64,000 nt of DNA from Ampelomyces quisqualis (Eukaryota; Ascomycota; Dothideomycetes; Pleosporales; Phaeosphaeriaceae). A program made the translations under genes and the position numbers. Of the stretch, positions 45,753 through 58,459 are shown piece after piece; within the stretch, counting starts at the first letter, position 1; each line of letters begins with the position of its first letter. Location of the stretch: the NCBI GenBank assembly GCA_018398575.1, contig JAGTXZ010000020.1, positions 124,001 to 188,000 on the forward strand, read 5' to 3'. The notes beneath the pieces were generated by a model. That model made no database searches and was not told where the DNA came from. It saw only the letters and a list, made by a program, of their open reading frames with translations.

Positions 45753-46578
45753 GGAAAACTCAAGGTTGTCGAAGTTGGCGACATCCGCGACACTGTTGGA
45801 ACAGTCGACTAGACGGTTCTCAACCGTACTTAACTGTCCCTAGGGTCTCCTATTTGTTCTGGCTGCCTAATTAGACAAAAACGCCCAAATTAATCTACCT
45901 GATCTACTAGACCCACCAGCTCCACCCGCGCAATTACGTAATTATTCTAGAAACCTAAAATATAGAGCTTAATTCCATCTTTAAAACGCACTATTCAGAA
46001 TTTTTATAGCTGCTCTAGTTGCTGAGATGCACAGCAGTGAAGTTTGTAACTTTTTAATGTTCTTTGCTAAGGCTTGTTTTCGCTAAAGCTCTAGCAGTTT
46101 AACTAGATAATATATTATATTTTTTTTAAAGAAATAGTAACTAAAGTGTAGATTTTACTCTAGGACTATTTTATTTTAATATATTATAGTGCAGGCGTTA
46201 AGATCTATTGTGTTGAACGTACTTTGAAGTTTTTTTAAAAAAGTTTATAACTTCAACGCGCTATATCTCAATAACTAGAGTAGCTAAAAAAAATCTGAAT
46301 AGTGCATTTTAAAGAGGGAATTCTGCTCTATATTTTGTAGTTTTAGGTTACTTACGTAATCATAAAAATACAGCTATACGTAAAATTGGCAACATTGGCA
46401 ACTCTGTTAGATCTAGCAACACTAGTAACACTGTTAGGTTGCTAGCGACTCGCCAGCGACTTGCTAGCAACCAGAAGTAAGTGGGGCGACTTTAGCGAAT
46501 TGTCTAGTAGACAGTATTGCTATTGGGCTGCCGCAGGTTACAGCAATCGGGCTGACTAGATTAATCTTAAATTTTCCT
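45753..46578. mobile_element. TA-flanked fold-back element (MITE-like), 826 bp
   Basis: The left end GGAAAACTCAAGGTT (45753 on) and the reverse complement of the right end GGAAAATTTAAGATT (46578 backward) match except for transitions, and both ends are flanked by TA, as for Tc1/mariner insertions. The inner half is a large inverted repeat (listed separately), centred within 20 bp of the element's middle. The element is visibly less AT-rich at its flanks than the surrounding Helitron-like sequence. No coding capacity seen. Confidence 0.65.
45932..46360. repeat. Long inverted repeat, arms about 120 bp
   Basis: The left arm (45932-46050) starts ATTACGTAATTATTCTAG and contains TATAGAGCTTAATTCCATC and CACTATTCAGA. 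The right arm (46241-46360) read backward shows TACGTAAGTAACCTAAAAC, TATAGAGCAGAATTCCCTC and CACTATTCAGA in the same order. About 190 bp lie between. Arms differ mainly by transitions and small indels. It would fold into one long hairpin. Confidence 0.8.
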
Positions 46579-49500
46579 AACAAAGATAAGGAGTTAGTAT
46601 ACTTATATTTAGTCTTCTTTGTAGCTGTTAACTAATAGTCTAAGCACTTAATCTATCTAACTTTACTTATAACTCTGCAAGTTTATTATTATTAGCATAT
46701 AGATTAAGAACACCTATAACCTCTAGATGCTTACTATTATCTTTGTTAGAATTACTAACGTTTTCTTTGCTTATATTACTAGCAGAAGCTTTATTATCTT
46801 TGTTAATCTTATAGATAACTAACTTATTGTTAATAAAAGCGTTATTGTCTAATACCTTAAGGTTCTTATCTAAGATCTAAAGTATAGATATATAATACGC
46901 TAGATTTATGTAACAAAGGTAATATAACTATTACTTAATAACAGATTTGCGTACACAGAAGTCTTTTTAAAATTAGTTTGCTATCTACTTATTGCTATTC
47001 TAGTTCTTTAGGCGTATAATAATAACGTTAAGATTCTTAAGTAATAAAGGTAGAACGTTATACACCTTTGCAGTATTGTTAAGAAAGTTTACAACGTGTT
47101 CTTTATACTAATACTATTACCTGCAAATTTGTTATACTTCTATAAAGTAATAGACACGTGCAATAAGTATCTCTTTAATCTAAGTTAACTTTAGAAGGAT
47201 ACTAGTACCTAGTATAAGGCCTAGATCTAGCTTGTTCTTTAGGCTAAATATGTATAGCTTATGTAAATTAATGTTGCAATCTACCTTAACGCAGGCTGTA
47301 TATACTTAATTACTATTTAGTTCTATCTTAAACTATTACTTATAGCAACGCAAGTAAGTTTCTATAACCTTATTATTTATACAATAGTAAAAACCCTGCA
47401 ATAATCTCTAATTGCAATTATTAAGAGTAATATTAGTATACTATTTGTTTTTAGGCACTATAACGTTAATGTAAGAATCTAGTACACCTATAGTGTTAAT
47501 GTTCTCCTAGCAATAACGTTTAATAAGACCTAGGCAAATACTCTTATCTAAAGCGCGTTAACCTGTTAATAGAAGAAGACTAGCTAGAATATTAAGACTT
47601 AAACTATAAGAGGATAGTAATAGTTAACGTGCGCGCTTACTAATAGAAGACTGTAACAACCTAGGTAGAGGCAACTCTTAAGTCTAGACAATACTACTAG
47701 AAGTAAGGCTATTTGCTTAACATTTCTAGCAAGTATAAGAAAGTGTACTATTAGTAGCAAAGAAGTCCTAGAATACCTTCTTATGTACTCTAGTAATATA
47801 CTATACAATTGTATCCTGTTTATTAAAGTCTGTTTTATCTATACAGAACCTATAGAGTTTCTTGTTATTAATAACCTAATAGAGTTAATAATACAATTAA
47901 AGATAGTTACAGCTACTACATATAAAATACAGTAGCAGCTCTTAAGGAGATATTAATTAAGAAGAAGAACGTAACATTAACTAAATAGAGTTGCGTTAAC
48001 CTCTACTATAGTAAGATAATTAAAGAGTTTAATCCTTAAGCAATATACTAGGTGTACTAGGTAGCTTATAGTTAAATAGAGTAAACGTAGATAGTATATC
48101 TAACTAGCTAGTAGGTAAGGCAGTTAACAGACTGCTTAATAGATACTATTAATTCTTAGGTTCTTTACCTCTCCTTAACTGTGTTAGACTAAGAGTAAGT
48201 AACATATACTCTCTAGCTTACTTATAAACCTAATAGTTTTGCTAGATAATATTATACTCTCTTCTTGTAGTAGTAGTGCTTAGAGAGTCTCTACTATGTT
48301 AACTACGCAAGAAAAATAGTAGAGTAGAAGAGGCACTAGATATATATAGGCTAAAAGCTATATATAGAAGCGCTGCTAGAGTAAGAAAATATACGTTAGG
48401 TATAAGAAGTGTAGGTAGTCTAGGTATAGTAGGTAGAAGAGATATAGTAGTAGAATAGAACAATTCTTATATATATATATAACTACTATAAGTAGTTAAA
48501 CTACGCTTTAAAGATATACTTATAGAGTAATTAAATAGTGTTGCGCTAGGTATACTAGGCTTAACTAATAAACCTAATGTTATGTCTACTATTAGACTAC
48601 TTACTACTTTACAGCGCTTCTAAAGTATAATTAGCATAGAACTATTACATAGCACTATTGTAACAATATACCTGCATAGCAACACTTTTGTTCTAATAGC
48701 TTTTTTTGCATATAGTGCAACAGGTATAACCTGCTGCAATATCTTCTATACTAAGCTAACGTATAGGATGCTAAATACAGAACTTAGCTACTAGTACAGA
48801 TTCTAGTATATCTAGAGGAGGTAGGCTACTACCTAGAGGTAGCTAATTACTAGCACTAGCTATAGAAGTAGCTATTGTAAACAAAATAATAGCCTATAAG
48901 ATTACTATTAGCATAGTGTATAGAATATATATTATTAATTGTTATATAGAGTTAGACAGAACAAATAGTTTGTAAGAGAAGTAGCGTTATACGTAAACGC
49001 GCAAGTAGTTTAATAGCGCACAAGTAGTTTAATAGCGCGCAATTAAGTATTAAGTTAATATATATAGAAGTGTAGAAGAGTAATTACAAAGAACTTTATG
49101 CGTAAGAGGCGCTATTAAAATATTCTTAATTAGGCTACTGCGTTACGTTATATTATATTACTACTTACGTGCTGTAACGACACAGGTAGGTAAAGCTATT
49201 GAAATCAAATCAGATACGTATTAGAGGCATATAGGAGTGCGTGTTGTATCAGAGATTCTAGATTAGCTATACACCTATAGGTCTTGTACAGAAGGACAAG
49301 AGAAACTTGTCCTCTATCTAATACTATAGGCTTATATTTATAGTAGGCGTAGTAGCTAAGTTAGAGCGCTATTAGAGCGCTTTTAGTTCTAATCTACTAG
49401 CCTCCTACATAATCTATTACTAAGCCTTTATAAGGTATCAGATGTAACATATATTTGCATGTGCTTGTTATATTACTTTTCTTCTTAAAATTAATAGTTT

Positions 49501-50506
49501 CTATCAATTAGGTCTATATTAGTGTTAATTTAGGTACCTCTCTAAATTTTTTGCAAACTCTTATTTACCTTAAGTTTATTTTCTAATAACGTAATATAGC
49601 TGTTTATTGTTGTTTTTCCTAGCGCGTTTACGCGTTTTACGTTCCTAACTTTACTCTAAGCTTTTTTAAGCATATATATAAGGCTAGCCCTCTAATATAC
49701 TACTTCTTTATACTTTTCTTCTACACGTTTATATACCTATAGCTATCTAACTATCCTTCTAATTTAATTGCTAGCTAACTGTTTTGTAGATACACATAAT
49801 ACCTATTCCTGTCCCTTCTAGAGCTTATTCCCTAGCCTATTAGGTTGTTTACTTATAGGCTGCAAGAGCTTTTACCTGCAGCTATTTTAATATTAAGTTT
49901 AGATTCTATTTAGATATATCTAAGAAGTGTATATATTACACGCTCTTAAATAAGAAGTGTTGCCTAGTTTCTTTATATATAGGCTAAGAGTATAATAGCC
50001 TTTCTAAGGCCCTTAACTACAGGTTTGCTACCTTAGGTAGAGACAAGTCTAATAAGGTAGTGTTAGAGTAGGAGGCTGCTGTTAAGAAGGCAGCGTTTTA
50101 GTTAGCTACTATTGTGCAAGTAAGCACTGCACAGGTAGCTAACATAAATAACACTAACTTGTTAGTTAGCACTTATTACTAGAGGGAGGAGCTAGCTAAG
50201 AAGGTTAGAGAGATAGCTAAGGAGGTTAGGGCGCTTAGAAGGAGCACAGCTAAGTTAACTAGTGTAGTTACTTAGCTAGTAGATGTCTTAATAGTATTAA
50301 GAGCTAATTAGTTAGTAGAGTAGGCAGAGGCTTAAGCAGAGGCGCAGGCAGTAGCAGAGGCGCAGAAGGCTAGTACTTGCGGCAAGTAGAGCTAGAACAG
50401 AAAACAACTAGGTAGTGCGTTAGTGTCTGCACCTAGAGATTTAAACAGTTAAGAACGTTCTACTAGTAGCGGTAATAGTCTGCTATTAGATCTAATAGAA
50501 GAGTAA
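46579..50506. other. AT-rich, RIP-like block between the fold-back element and the LTR retrotransposon
   Basis: Up to about 49200 this continues the Helitron-like sequence. At 49195-49280 a short less-mutated stretch occurs (TGAAATCAAATCAGATACG). From about 49860 the plus strand reads like a Gag-type coiled segment (for example KVREIAKEVRALRRSTAKL and a run of AEAQAVAEAQKAS near 50330), interrupted by stops, up to the LTR at 50507. This suggests a further element into which the LTR element inserted. Confidence 0.45.
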
Positions 50507-50685
50507 TGTAGTAAGGTAATATAGAAAGTAAGTCTAAAGAATACTTAGGGCACAGCTAAGAGTATAGATAAGATACAATAGCTAAAGGGCTATTAAAGAA
50601 CAATATACATACACCTAAGAATAATAATATATTTAATTCTATATTAAATCTAATAGGCCTTAGAGGTAAATAACGCTCTACTATA
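50507..50685 (+). repeat. 5' LTR, 179 bp
   Basis: Same length as the 3' LTR with no gaps. By eye 13 differences, all transitions. The terminal CA is changed to TA. It is preceded by GTAA. Confidence 0.9.
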
Positions 50686-52799
50686 TATAGCAACTAATTA
50701 CAACTCTAAATTCCTATTAGCCTAGGCCTTAGGAGGCTGCGCACCTGCGTATACACCTACGCTCTTCTGTAGTCCTTGTAACCTAGAAATTGCAGAAACG
50801 CGACAGTCTAACAAGTGTTTAGTAAGCTACTATAGTTCTCTCTAGAACATAATTAGTATCTATTCTAAGGACATAGAGTTAGTACTCTAAGATTAGAAGA
50901 ACAGAAAGTAGGATCTAGATCAACGCCTATCTAGAGGGCCTAGAGCAATGCCTATCTAAAGTACCTAGATTAGCTACTACTAGAATTAAGTTAGAAGTGA
51001 GATTAAGCAGACCCTAAAAAGCAGAGCAATAGCTAAAGGAGCAAGACGCAAGCTGTAGCTAAAGCTATATTAGGCTAAGCAAAAGCGCAAAGTTATTGCG
51101 CCCTACTAAGTATAGAGTATACTAAAGAAGTTCTAGAGCACAGATAGCAGAAACAACTAAGAGCAGACTAAGGAAGACATTAAAACAGGTAGTTAGAAGG
51201 AAGAGAAAACTAATAATTGCTTAGACAGCAAGTATAAAGAAATTAGGAAGAAATTAGTAGACTTTACAATAGAAGTACTATTAGATATTAGAAAAGCTTA
51301 AGCCTTTAGCTTTTTAGTAATCCTACACAAAGCAGTAATCTTAATTCTAGTCTTTTAGGCTATTGCTCTTCTTTAGTTTATTTAAATAAGCTCTAACTAC
51401 TATTTAGGCAGCCTACAAAAGCAACGCAAAGACAATATAGAACTACTTAACAGCACATTAAGCTGTTAATGCCTTAAATACCCTAACAGACAGAAAGCTC
51501 TACTACTAACGCCTGTAGAGTTAATAAGAGAAGCTAGCGCAAATATAAGTAGTGCGCTAGAGAAACAGGCTAAACAGCTATTAGAAGGGCACTCTAGGCG
51601 CAGAAGTATAGGCTAAGATAACTTGATATTAAGGGCTCTTTAGATACTAGCAGAGTTTCTTAACTAAGTGCAGCCTCTATTGTATACAACGCAGTTGCTG
51701 TCTTACCTAGTAGAAAATATACCTTTGTTTAATAGGACTAACGTTACAGACTTTCTAGAGCGCTTTAAAGACTTCTTAAAGTACTATAGCTTTACAGACT
51801 AGATAATAATTAACAGACTAGTTGCCTACTATAAGCTAAGACAGAAGACTATTATATAGGCGTCTAAAGAGTATGCAGAAGCCTAAGATAACTACTTGTA
51901 GAGAGAGCTCTATAATAGCCTCTAATAACGCTTTAGAAATAATAATAAAGGTTAATAAGAAGAGCGTATAGAATACTTTAAACACTAGCTAGGTTAGTAC
52001 TAAATAAGATTAGACCTAAAGATTAGAGACTACCTTTAAGACTTCTAAATCTGCAGTAAAAGGTGTATTAAAGCAGGCACTATTAATAAGGACTGCTACA
52101 GCTACTACCTTGTTAAGAGACTGCTGCTCTAACACGCAACAAAGATCCTAGAGAAGTTTAGTCTAAAAACAGACACTCTAAAGAACTTTAAGTACAAAAA
52201 GATCTAAGACTATCTAGCAAAGCGCCTAGAAGTAGAGAAAGAAGCGCGTATATTAAATCTAGCAGAAGCTATAAGAGCCTTTAAACTAGAGGTAGAGTTT
52301 AAAGTAGAACTAGTAACTAAATAACTATTAGCTCTACTGCAATAAAATAACTTTAAACCTAGAATTAAGCTAGAGACAAACTTCTAACCTGCTACCCTTT
52401 AGTTGCTAACAAAGAGCACTCTATTTAGGAACTAGCGCGAGTAAGCTCTTCTTAGTGCAGCGCCTATAAAGAATAAAGTAGATAACCTTGTAGATAAGAT
52501 GCTACAGCTTAGGCTTAACTAAATAACTATTAAGCAGTAGCTATAGAGCATGTAATAGACCCCTTGCAAAGTAGAGCTTATAAACAATCTAATTATTTAT
52601 GCCTTAGTTTGCAAGCAAACTAAAGAGCAATTAGAAGCCCTATAACTATACATACCTTAGCTAGCTCTACAGAACTAGGGCTATTAGAACTACAGGTAAC
52701 AGCAGTAAGTATAGAGGAATAATAACTATTAGCGTAACAGCTAGAACTACAGCTACTTAAATAACAATTAGAGTTACTAGCAGGGACGTCCTAGCAGAG

Positions 52800-55700
52800 G
52801 GCTACTAAGCGGCTTTAGGATAAACTGTTAGGTCTGTAATAAGACAGAGCATTTAAAGTAGGACTGCTTAACACTAAGAGGCTTTATTACAAACAGCTAG
52901 TACTTCCTTAACAAACGTAACATACTCTAATAGAAGACGCCTAACAATCTATAGAGCAGAGTTACTAGCTTTAGCAACGTATAATAGGCTAAGACTATTT
53001 TAGCTAAGATTAAAAGGCGCTTTCTAAAACGTAACGTTAACTCTCTTAAGGTTAAATCTGAATTTATAGGAGGACCTAGTCTCTCTATTCCTATTGAGAA
53101 CAATACAGTCTCTATATAGCTAGTGCCTAATACCTTAGGAGCGCTGTTAGAAGTAAACTGTAATAAGTATTAGGACATATTAGACTGCCTTACAACTAAA
53201 TCTAAGGAACTTCTTGCTAACAGCAGCTTAGTATTAGCTGTAGTTATTAGCCAAAACTAAGTAAAATATAGTAACAGTTAACCTGTATACAGTTAGGTTT
53301 AGGTTCAGAAGCTACCTTAGAAGCTAGTTGATAGGATCCTACACTTAAAAGGCTACAGGGACAGAGATAACAGCTACTTTATAAGCAAAACGTTAGGGCA
53401 AGACTACTTAGTTTAATTTGCAAGTAATAAGAAATTAGAAGATATAGAAATAGAAGAGGTTACCTAACTAACTAAAGGGCTGTTAAAGCCTACCTACGCA
53501 GTAGAGCAAAAGGAGAAGAACCTAAAGAAGTAGCAGCTGGTCTAGAAGTTTAAGGCTAACGCCTAATTAGTTATCTAGCGCATTCTTAACATCCTAGTTC
53601 TATTACTGCTTAAAACTATTATTAGTAACATGCTAGAGGTTAAGAAGAAGCTGTTCTAAGCAAGCTACACGCTAGCTAAGTTTAAAGACCTTTTAGTTGC
53701 CTTAACACACTATATAATAGTTAAAAGCGCTAATAAAGACATAGATAGAGACTAACCTACTATAAGAGCTAGTGTTAACTTGCTAACCTAGGGCTTACTC
53801 CTAGACTACGTGCTAGTTAAGGCAGTAAATAGAAAAGTAAGTAAGTGCTTTAGTATTAATACTAAACACTAGTTAGACCTAGAGATTAGCTAGATTAAAA
53901 GGCACATCTAACGCAATAAAGAACTAGGCCTTAAGCTTGCTGCTAACAAAGACTTCTGTAAGCCTACTTACTGTTAGAGGAAGTATAATTAAGCCTTAGG
54001 CGTAGAGCACCTTAGGAGAGAGTGCCTAAAAGTGCCTATTAACATTAAGGAGACCTAGTTTCTTAGTCTTATTAACTCTAGCGCGGAGCTTAACACTATA
54101 AAAAGAGAAACAGTAGAACAAGCTATACTTCTAATTACGTCTCTGCTAAAGAGTATAAGAACTGCAAAAATAGTAGTAGCAAATAGTTTAACTAAAGAGT
54201 TCTTAGGCATTGTATAGAGAGTACTTATTACTATTAGGAGGATCAAAATCTACACTAGCTTCTTTATCCTTAAGGAGTGCACAAACCCAATTATCCTAGG
54301 TAATTCTTTTCTAACAGACGCTTAAGCTAGAATTAAGTACGCTACCAATAGGCTAACCTACTGCTAAATCTTTAGCAAGGATAGTAAGCATAGTATAAGA
54401 TTTGTGTGCATAAGAGGCAATTAGATTAACGCGCTAGGTCTCTACTCTAGGCCTCTTGTAAGAAATGTTAGGGAAGTGTAATCGCTAGCGTTTTACTCCT
54501 ATCCAAACCTATTATATAGCTAGACCAAGACTATTAAATAAACTTAACACAGCTTTAAATCAACTCTAATACTCTAAGTAATAATTAGCTAGTAATAAAG
54601 TTAGCAACAGATTAGCTCTAGTAGAAATCTTTATTGCTAATTATTTCCTTAGAAACATAGTTCTTCTAGTAGCTAGGGGTAGGCACTATAGGCGCAGGAC
54701 CTAATAGGTCTATTATTATTAGCAACAGCAATAGAATATACATGCTTATTAGCAACAGCGTAAGCTATTACTTTTAGAATATTATAGCAAGCGTTGTAAG
54801 GCAACTCCCTTAGAGTCTTAGAATTAATATTAGTTCTAAGAGCTTCTAGGAAGAAGAGCTTAGTAAAGCAACTAGCGAGAAAGGGCTACCTATTAAAGTA
54901 ATAACAATTTAGCTAAAGCGCACAACTAATCTATAATTAAATAACGTTTTCTTTAACGTTAGTACTTTACATAAGTAAAAAGCTTAAAAGGTCTAGCTAG
55001 TAGACAACTTAGAACAAGTCTTAAGGGATATTAGTAGATACAAAGACTAGAAAGAACGTACGCGCATTTAACAAGTACTAAATAAGAAAAACGCTCTATT
55101 CTTAAGCTACTTTAAGCTATAATACGCAAAGTTCCCTAGAGGCACAAGGCTTACGTCTAAACGCCTATTAAAAATAAAGATCTCCTTAGATCTGCTCCTA
55201 CAAGAACAAGCTATACTAGAGGAGCTACTATACTAATAGAAAGCTACCCTAGCCTAGGACTTTAGTAAATTAGGATAGGTTAGCTATAAGGTAGTACCTC
55301 TAATCAAAATTAACACTATTCCTTACAAGGCGTAGCAAGCTAATTAATTCTCTATTTCCTAAAAACTAAGAGAAGTAGTAGTTAAAATGGTATAGGAGAG
55401 AATTAACTAAGAGGCTCTTAAACTGTGCAGAAGTTAATACTAAAACCTATAGTTTCTAGTAGCTAAGAAAGACAAAGGATATTAGCTTATTAACAACGCG
55501 CAAAAGATTAATAAGGTTACAATTTACAACACAAACCTACTACCTAATCTAGATAAATTTGTAGAAGATTTTACTAGTTGCGTAATTATAAGCTTGCTTG
55601 ATTTCTTCTTAGAATACAACTAAGTAGAACTGTACAAGGACTCTTAAGACATAACAGCGTTCTATATACCTATTAGACTAGTACGCTAGTGCATACTACC

Positions 55701-57750
55701 TATAAGTATAACAAATTTAGTTGCTAAATTTGTACGCGTTATAACTAAAATATGCTAAGATTACATTCTAGAGTACTACAGACCTTACCTAGATAACGTT
55801 TGTATTAAGAGACTAAAGTCCTACTATAATAGAATAGAAATGAAACTAGGTATTAGAAGGTACGTTGCAGAGCATCTCTGTAATATAGACGCTGTTCTAG
55901 TAGATATTAAGCGCGCAGGGGCTACAATATTAGGCTATAAATTAGACTTCTGTTATACGTCTATAATTGTAGTAGGCTATTGTGTTAACGCTACTAGCTA
56001 GTATTCTAACTATAAGAAAATGAAGAAGATACTCTCCTGGCTACTCTACAGAGACTAAAAAGACGTTTAAATATTTATTAGCATATGCGTGTATTACAGA
56101 GTGTAGATTAAGCTTTTTAGTATTATTTTAGAACTACTATTCTGCCTGCTGCGCAAAAATGCGCCCTTTAAGTAGTTCTTAGAACAGCAGGGCGCAATAG
56201 ATAAATTGAAGCGCGCGCTATATTCTACGCTAGCGCTTATCTTTATCTCTTATAATAAGCTGTTACTCCTAATTGTTATGTCTATTAATAGTAGTTAAAA
56301 GAGTTAGGGCGCAGTTCTTATGCAGCTAGATCTAAAGAGTTGTTAGCACCCTATCTAGTACAAAAGTAGGGTTTAGTTTAAATCTAAATAAAATTAGGAC
56401 TTAGAGAAACATAAATGTAAAGCCCTGCTTCTAGCGCTAAAGAAGTTTTAGACCTACCTATATAGAGTAGAGTTTATTATAGAAACAGACGCAAAGACGC
56501 TAGTTGTACAGCTTTAGCAAAGTGCAACTAACTTGCTAAGAGCTCTTATTACGCAGTAGCTAGCTCTCCTTAATATATAAGAATTTAATATAGTCTATAT
56601 CAAAGGCAAGAAAAACGTAGTAGCTAACGCCCTTTTAAGAAGACCTAAGGAGCTAGGATAGGAGCTACCTAATTAGCTAGAGAAGGACATTAAGGATTTT
56701 ATTAACGCTTATTTAAATTCAGTACAGCTTACTATTGCCCTACAGCTACGCATATACAATCTATGTTATAGAGTATATATAGCTAACGTTAGTTTTAAGA
56801 AAAACCTACTAGATAAAGCCTATAGCAAAGAATCTTAGGCTTAGGCTTGTTAGATTCTATTCTACTACTAGCCTAATAGTCTTTCAAGAGCTAAAATAAA
56901 AAGGTTTACAAGAAGAGTACTTAAATTAACAGTAAGAAAGAAGCACCTTTTCTTAATACTAACTAGAAAACGCCTGCTACAGTAGATTATAGACAAACCT
57001 AACAAACGTTTAGCTATTATTAAAGCTATACACAATAAATTAAGACACTATAGAAAAGAAGGTATATAGCGCAAAGTTTAGGCGCGTTATTATTAGGAAG
57101 GATAATATAAAGATGTTAAGTCCTATGTTAAGTTATGCCTAGAGTGTTAAGTATACGCCTTAGTAATAGTTTAAGAGAAACTCTAGCTAACAACTCTTCT
57201 AACAATGCTCTTTAGCTAGATATTAATAGACGTAGTCTATATGCCTCTAGCTAGAGGCAAGAAGTTTCTTGTAGTAGCCTAATGTACTACAACGCAGTAG
57301 GCTAAAGCTAAAGCTCTATTAAACGCAGACTTAGCATCTATTATTAAGTTTCTAGAACAAAAAGTCTTCTGCTAATAGAGCCTACTACTTAAAATTTTAG
57401 TTAATAGAAGCTCTAAAAATAAGTATCTACTAATTAACCTGCAACAGCAATTTAGAATCTATAGAGTAGTAGCTAGCGCCTATTATCTATAGGGTTAAGG
57501 CTTAATTAAACAAGAATACGCGCTAATAGTAGATGCTTTAAAGAAGCTTAGCAGGATATAGGTTAACTACTTAGACTGTGTTCTATAGGCTAATTAGACT
57601 AGTGTTAAGCGTGTAACTAGAAAGACTCTAGTGTTTCTTATATATAGTTGCAAGCATGTACTGCCTATTAGATTGTATATACTAACCTAGCAGACCCTGC
57701 CCTAGAAAGAAGTAACTAATACTGCTTTACTCTTAGCTATAAGAGCTTGT
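52800..57750 (+). pseudogene. gag-pol remnant of the LTR retrotransposon
   Basis: Order on the plus strand, all with in-frame stops: a zinc knuckle resembling CxxCxxxxHxxxxC (52830-52865, first Cys region decayed); a protease site with the D-S-G motif decayed to N-S-S (about 54070-54080) before an AELNTI step; reverse transcriptase at 55440-55900 with the YxDD box decayed to YLDN (about 55785-55795); RNase H at about 56280-56660 including FIIETDAKT; and integrase with the H-H-C-C zinc motif (about 57030-57150), the first catalytic Asp in a LIDVVYMP context (about 57220) and the following helices. No intact ORF above 70 codons remains. The decay is mostly Gly/Asp/Trp/Arg/Pro changes explained by transitions. 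Confidence 0.85.
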
Positions 57751-58459
57751 TAATTTAAAAAGAGAGATATTAGGTTGCAAGAGTCTATTACAAGAATAGT
57801 CTAACTAAAAAACAATAATAAGGACTACTTTAATAAGAACAGAGTTACTAGAGCAGATAAACTAAAGGTTAGCAACTTCGTTTTGCTTAGAGATTCCTAC
57901 TACAATAATAACTAATTAGTGCTTAGCAAGTTTCTTCTAAAATAGCAGAGGCTATTTAGGATATATAAAGTAGGAAAGAAAGGGTAGTACAACTTTAAGA
58001 AGCTTAATAGAGCACTGTTTTAAAGCTACACGCTAGGTAATAGGTTGAAGAAGTTCTATTAGCGCACTAAAGTAGACCTAAAGCTTATTAACTATAGCCT
58101 ATCTACTAACAAGACTAAAGACTAGGCGCTCCCTAGCTATAGACAGGACATCCTACAACTAGTGGGAGAATTAGTAGCGCACTAGTGTTCTAAGAGACTT
58201 AAGAACACTACTAAGGTAGATAAGGATAAAAATTTGGATTTAGAACAATTAGTAGAGACGCGCTAAAGAGCTATTAGAGTGCGTATTATTAAAAACCTAA
58301 ACTTTAACAGATCTAAATACGAAGTTATTAGAATAGCTTTAAAGTATCTACAAGAACAAAAATAGATAGCAAAGAAAGGTATATAACAGACGCAGTTTAC
58401 AATAATCCTACTAGCTATTAGAAGCAACACTTAAAATAAGCCTATATATTTACTATTCA

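Larger units (their letters stand above)
41864..49200 (-). mobile_element. Helitron-like element, heavily decayed, 5' boundary uncertain
   Basis: Called from a PIF1-type helicase remnant (43100-43760) and a terminal structure. Read on the minus strand, the element ends with a GCTGC-TAC-GCAGC hairpin (41885-41873) followed by CTCCTTTAG and then a T, as for Helitron 3' ends (hairpin about 10 bp from CTRR, inserted before T), with TTAG for CTAG by one transition. No target duplication is expected for Helitrons. Nearly every frame carries stops. A TA-flanked fold-back element is inserted at 45753-46578. The Rep/HUH domain was not identified. The upper limit near 49200 is a guess from less mutated, perhaps LTR-like, sequence there. 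Confidence 0.5.

Noticed and set aside
47599..47808. 69-codon minus-strand Leu-rich ORF
   Set aside because: A short chance opening in stop-dense AT-rich sequence.
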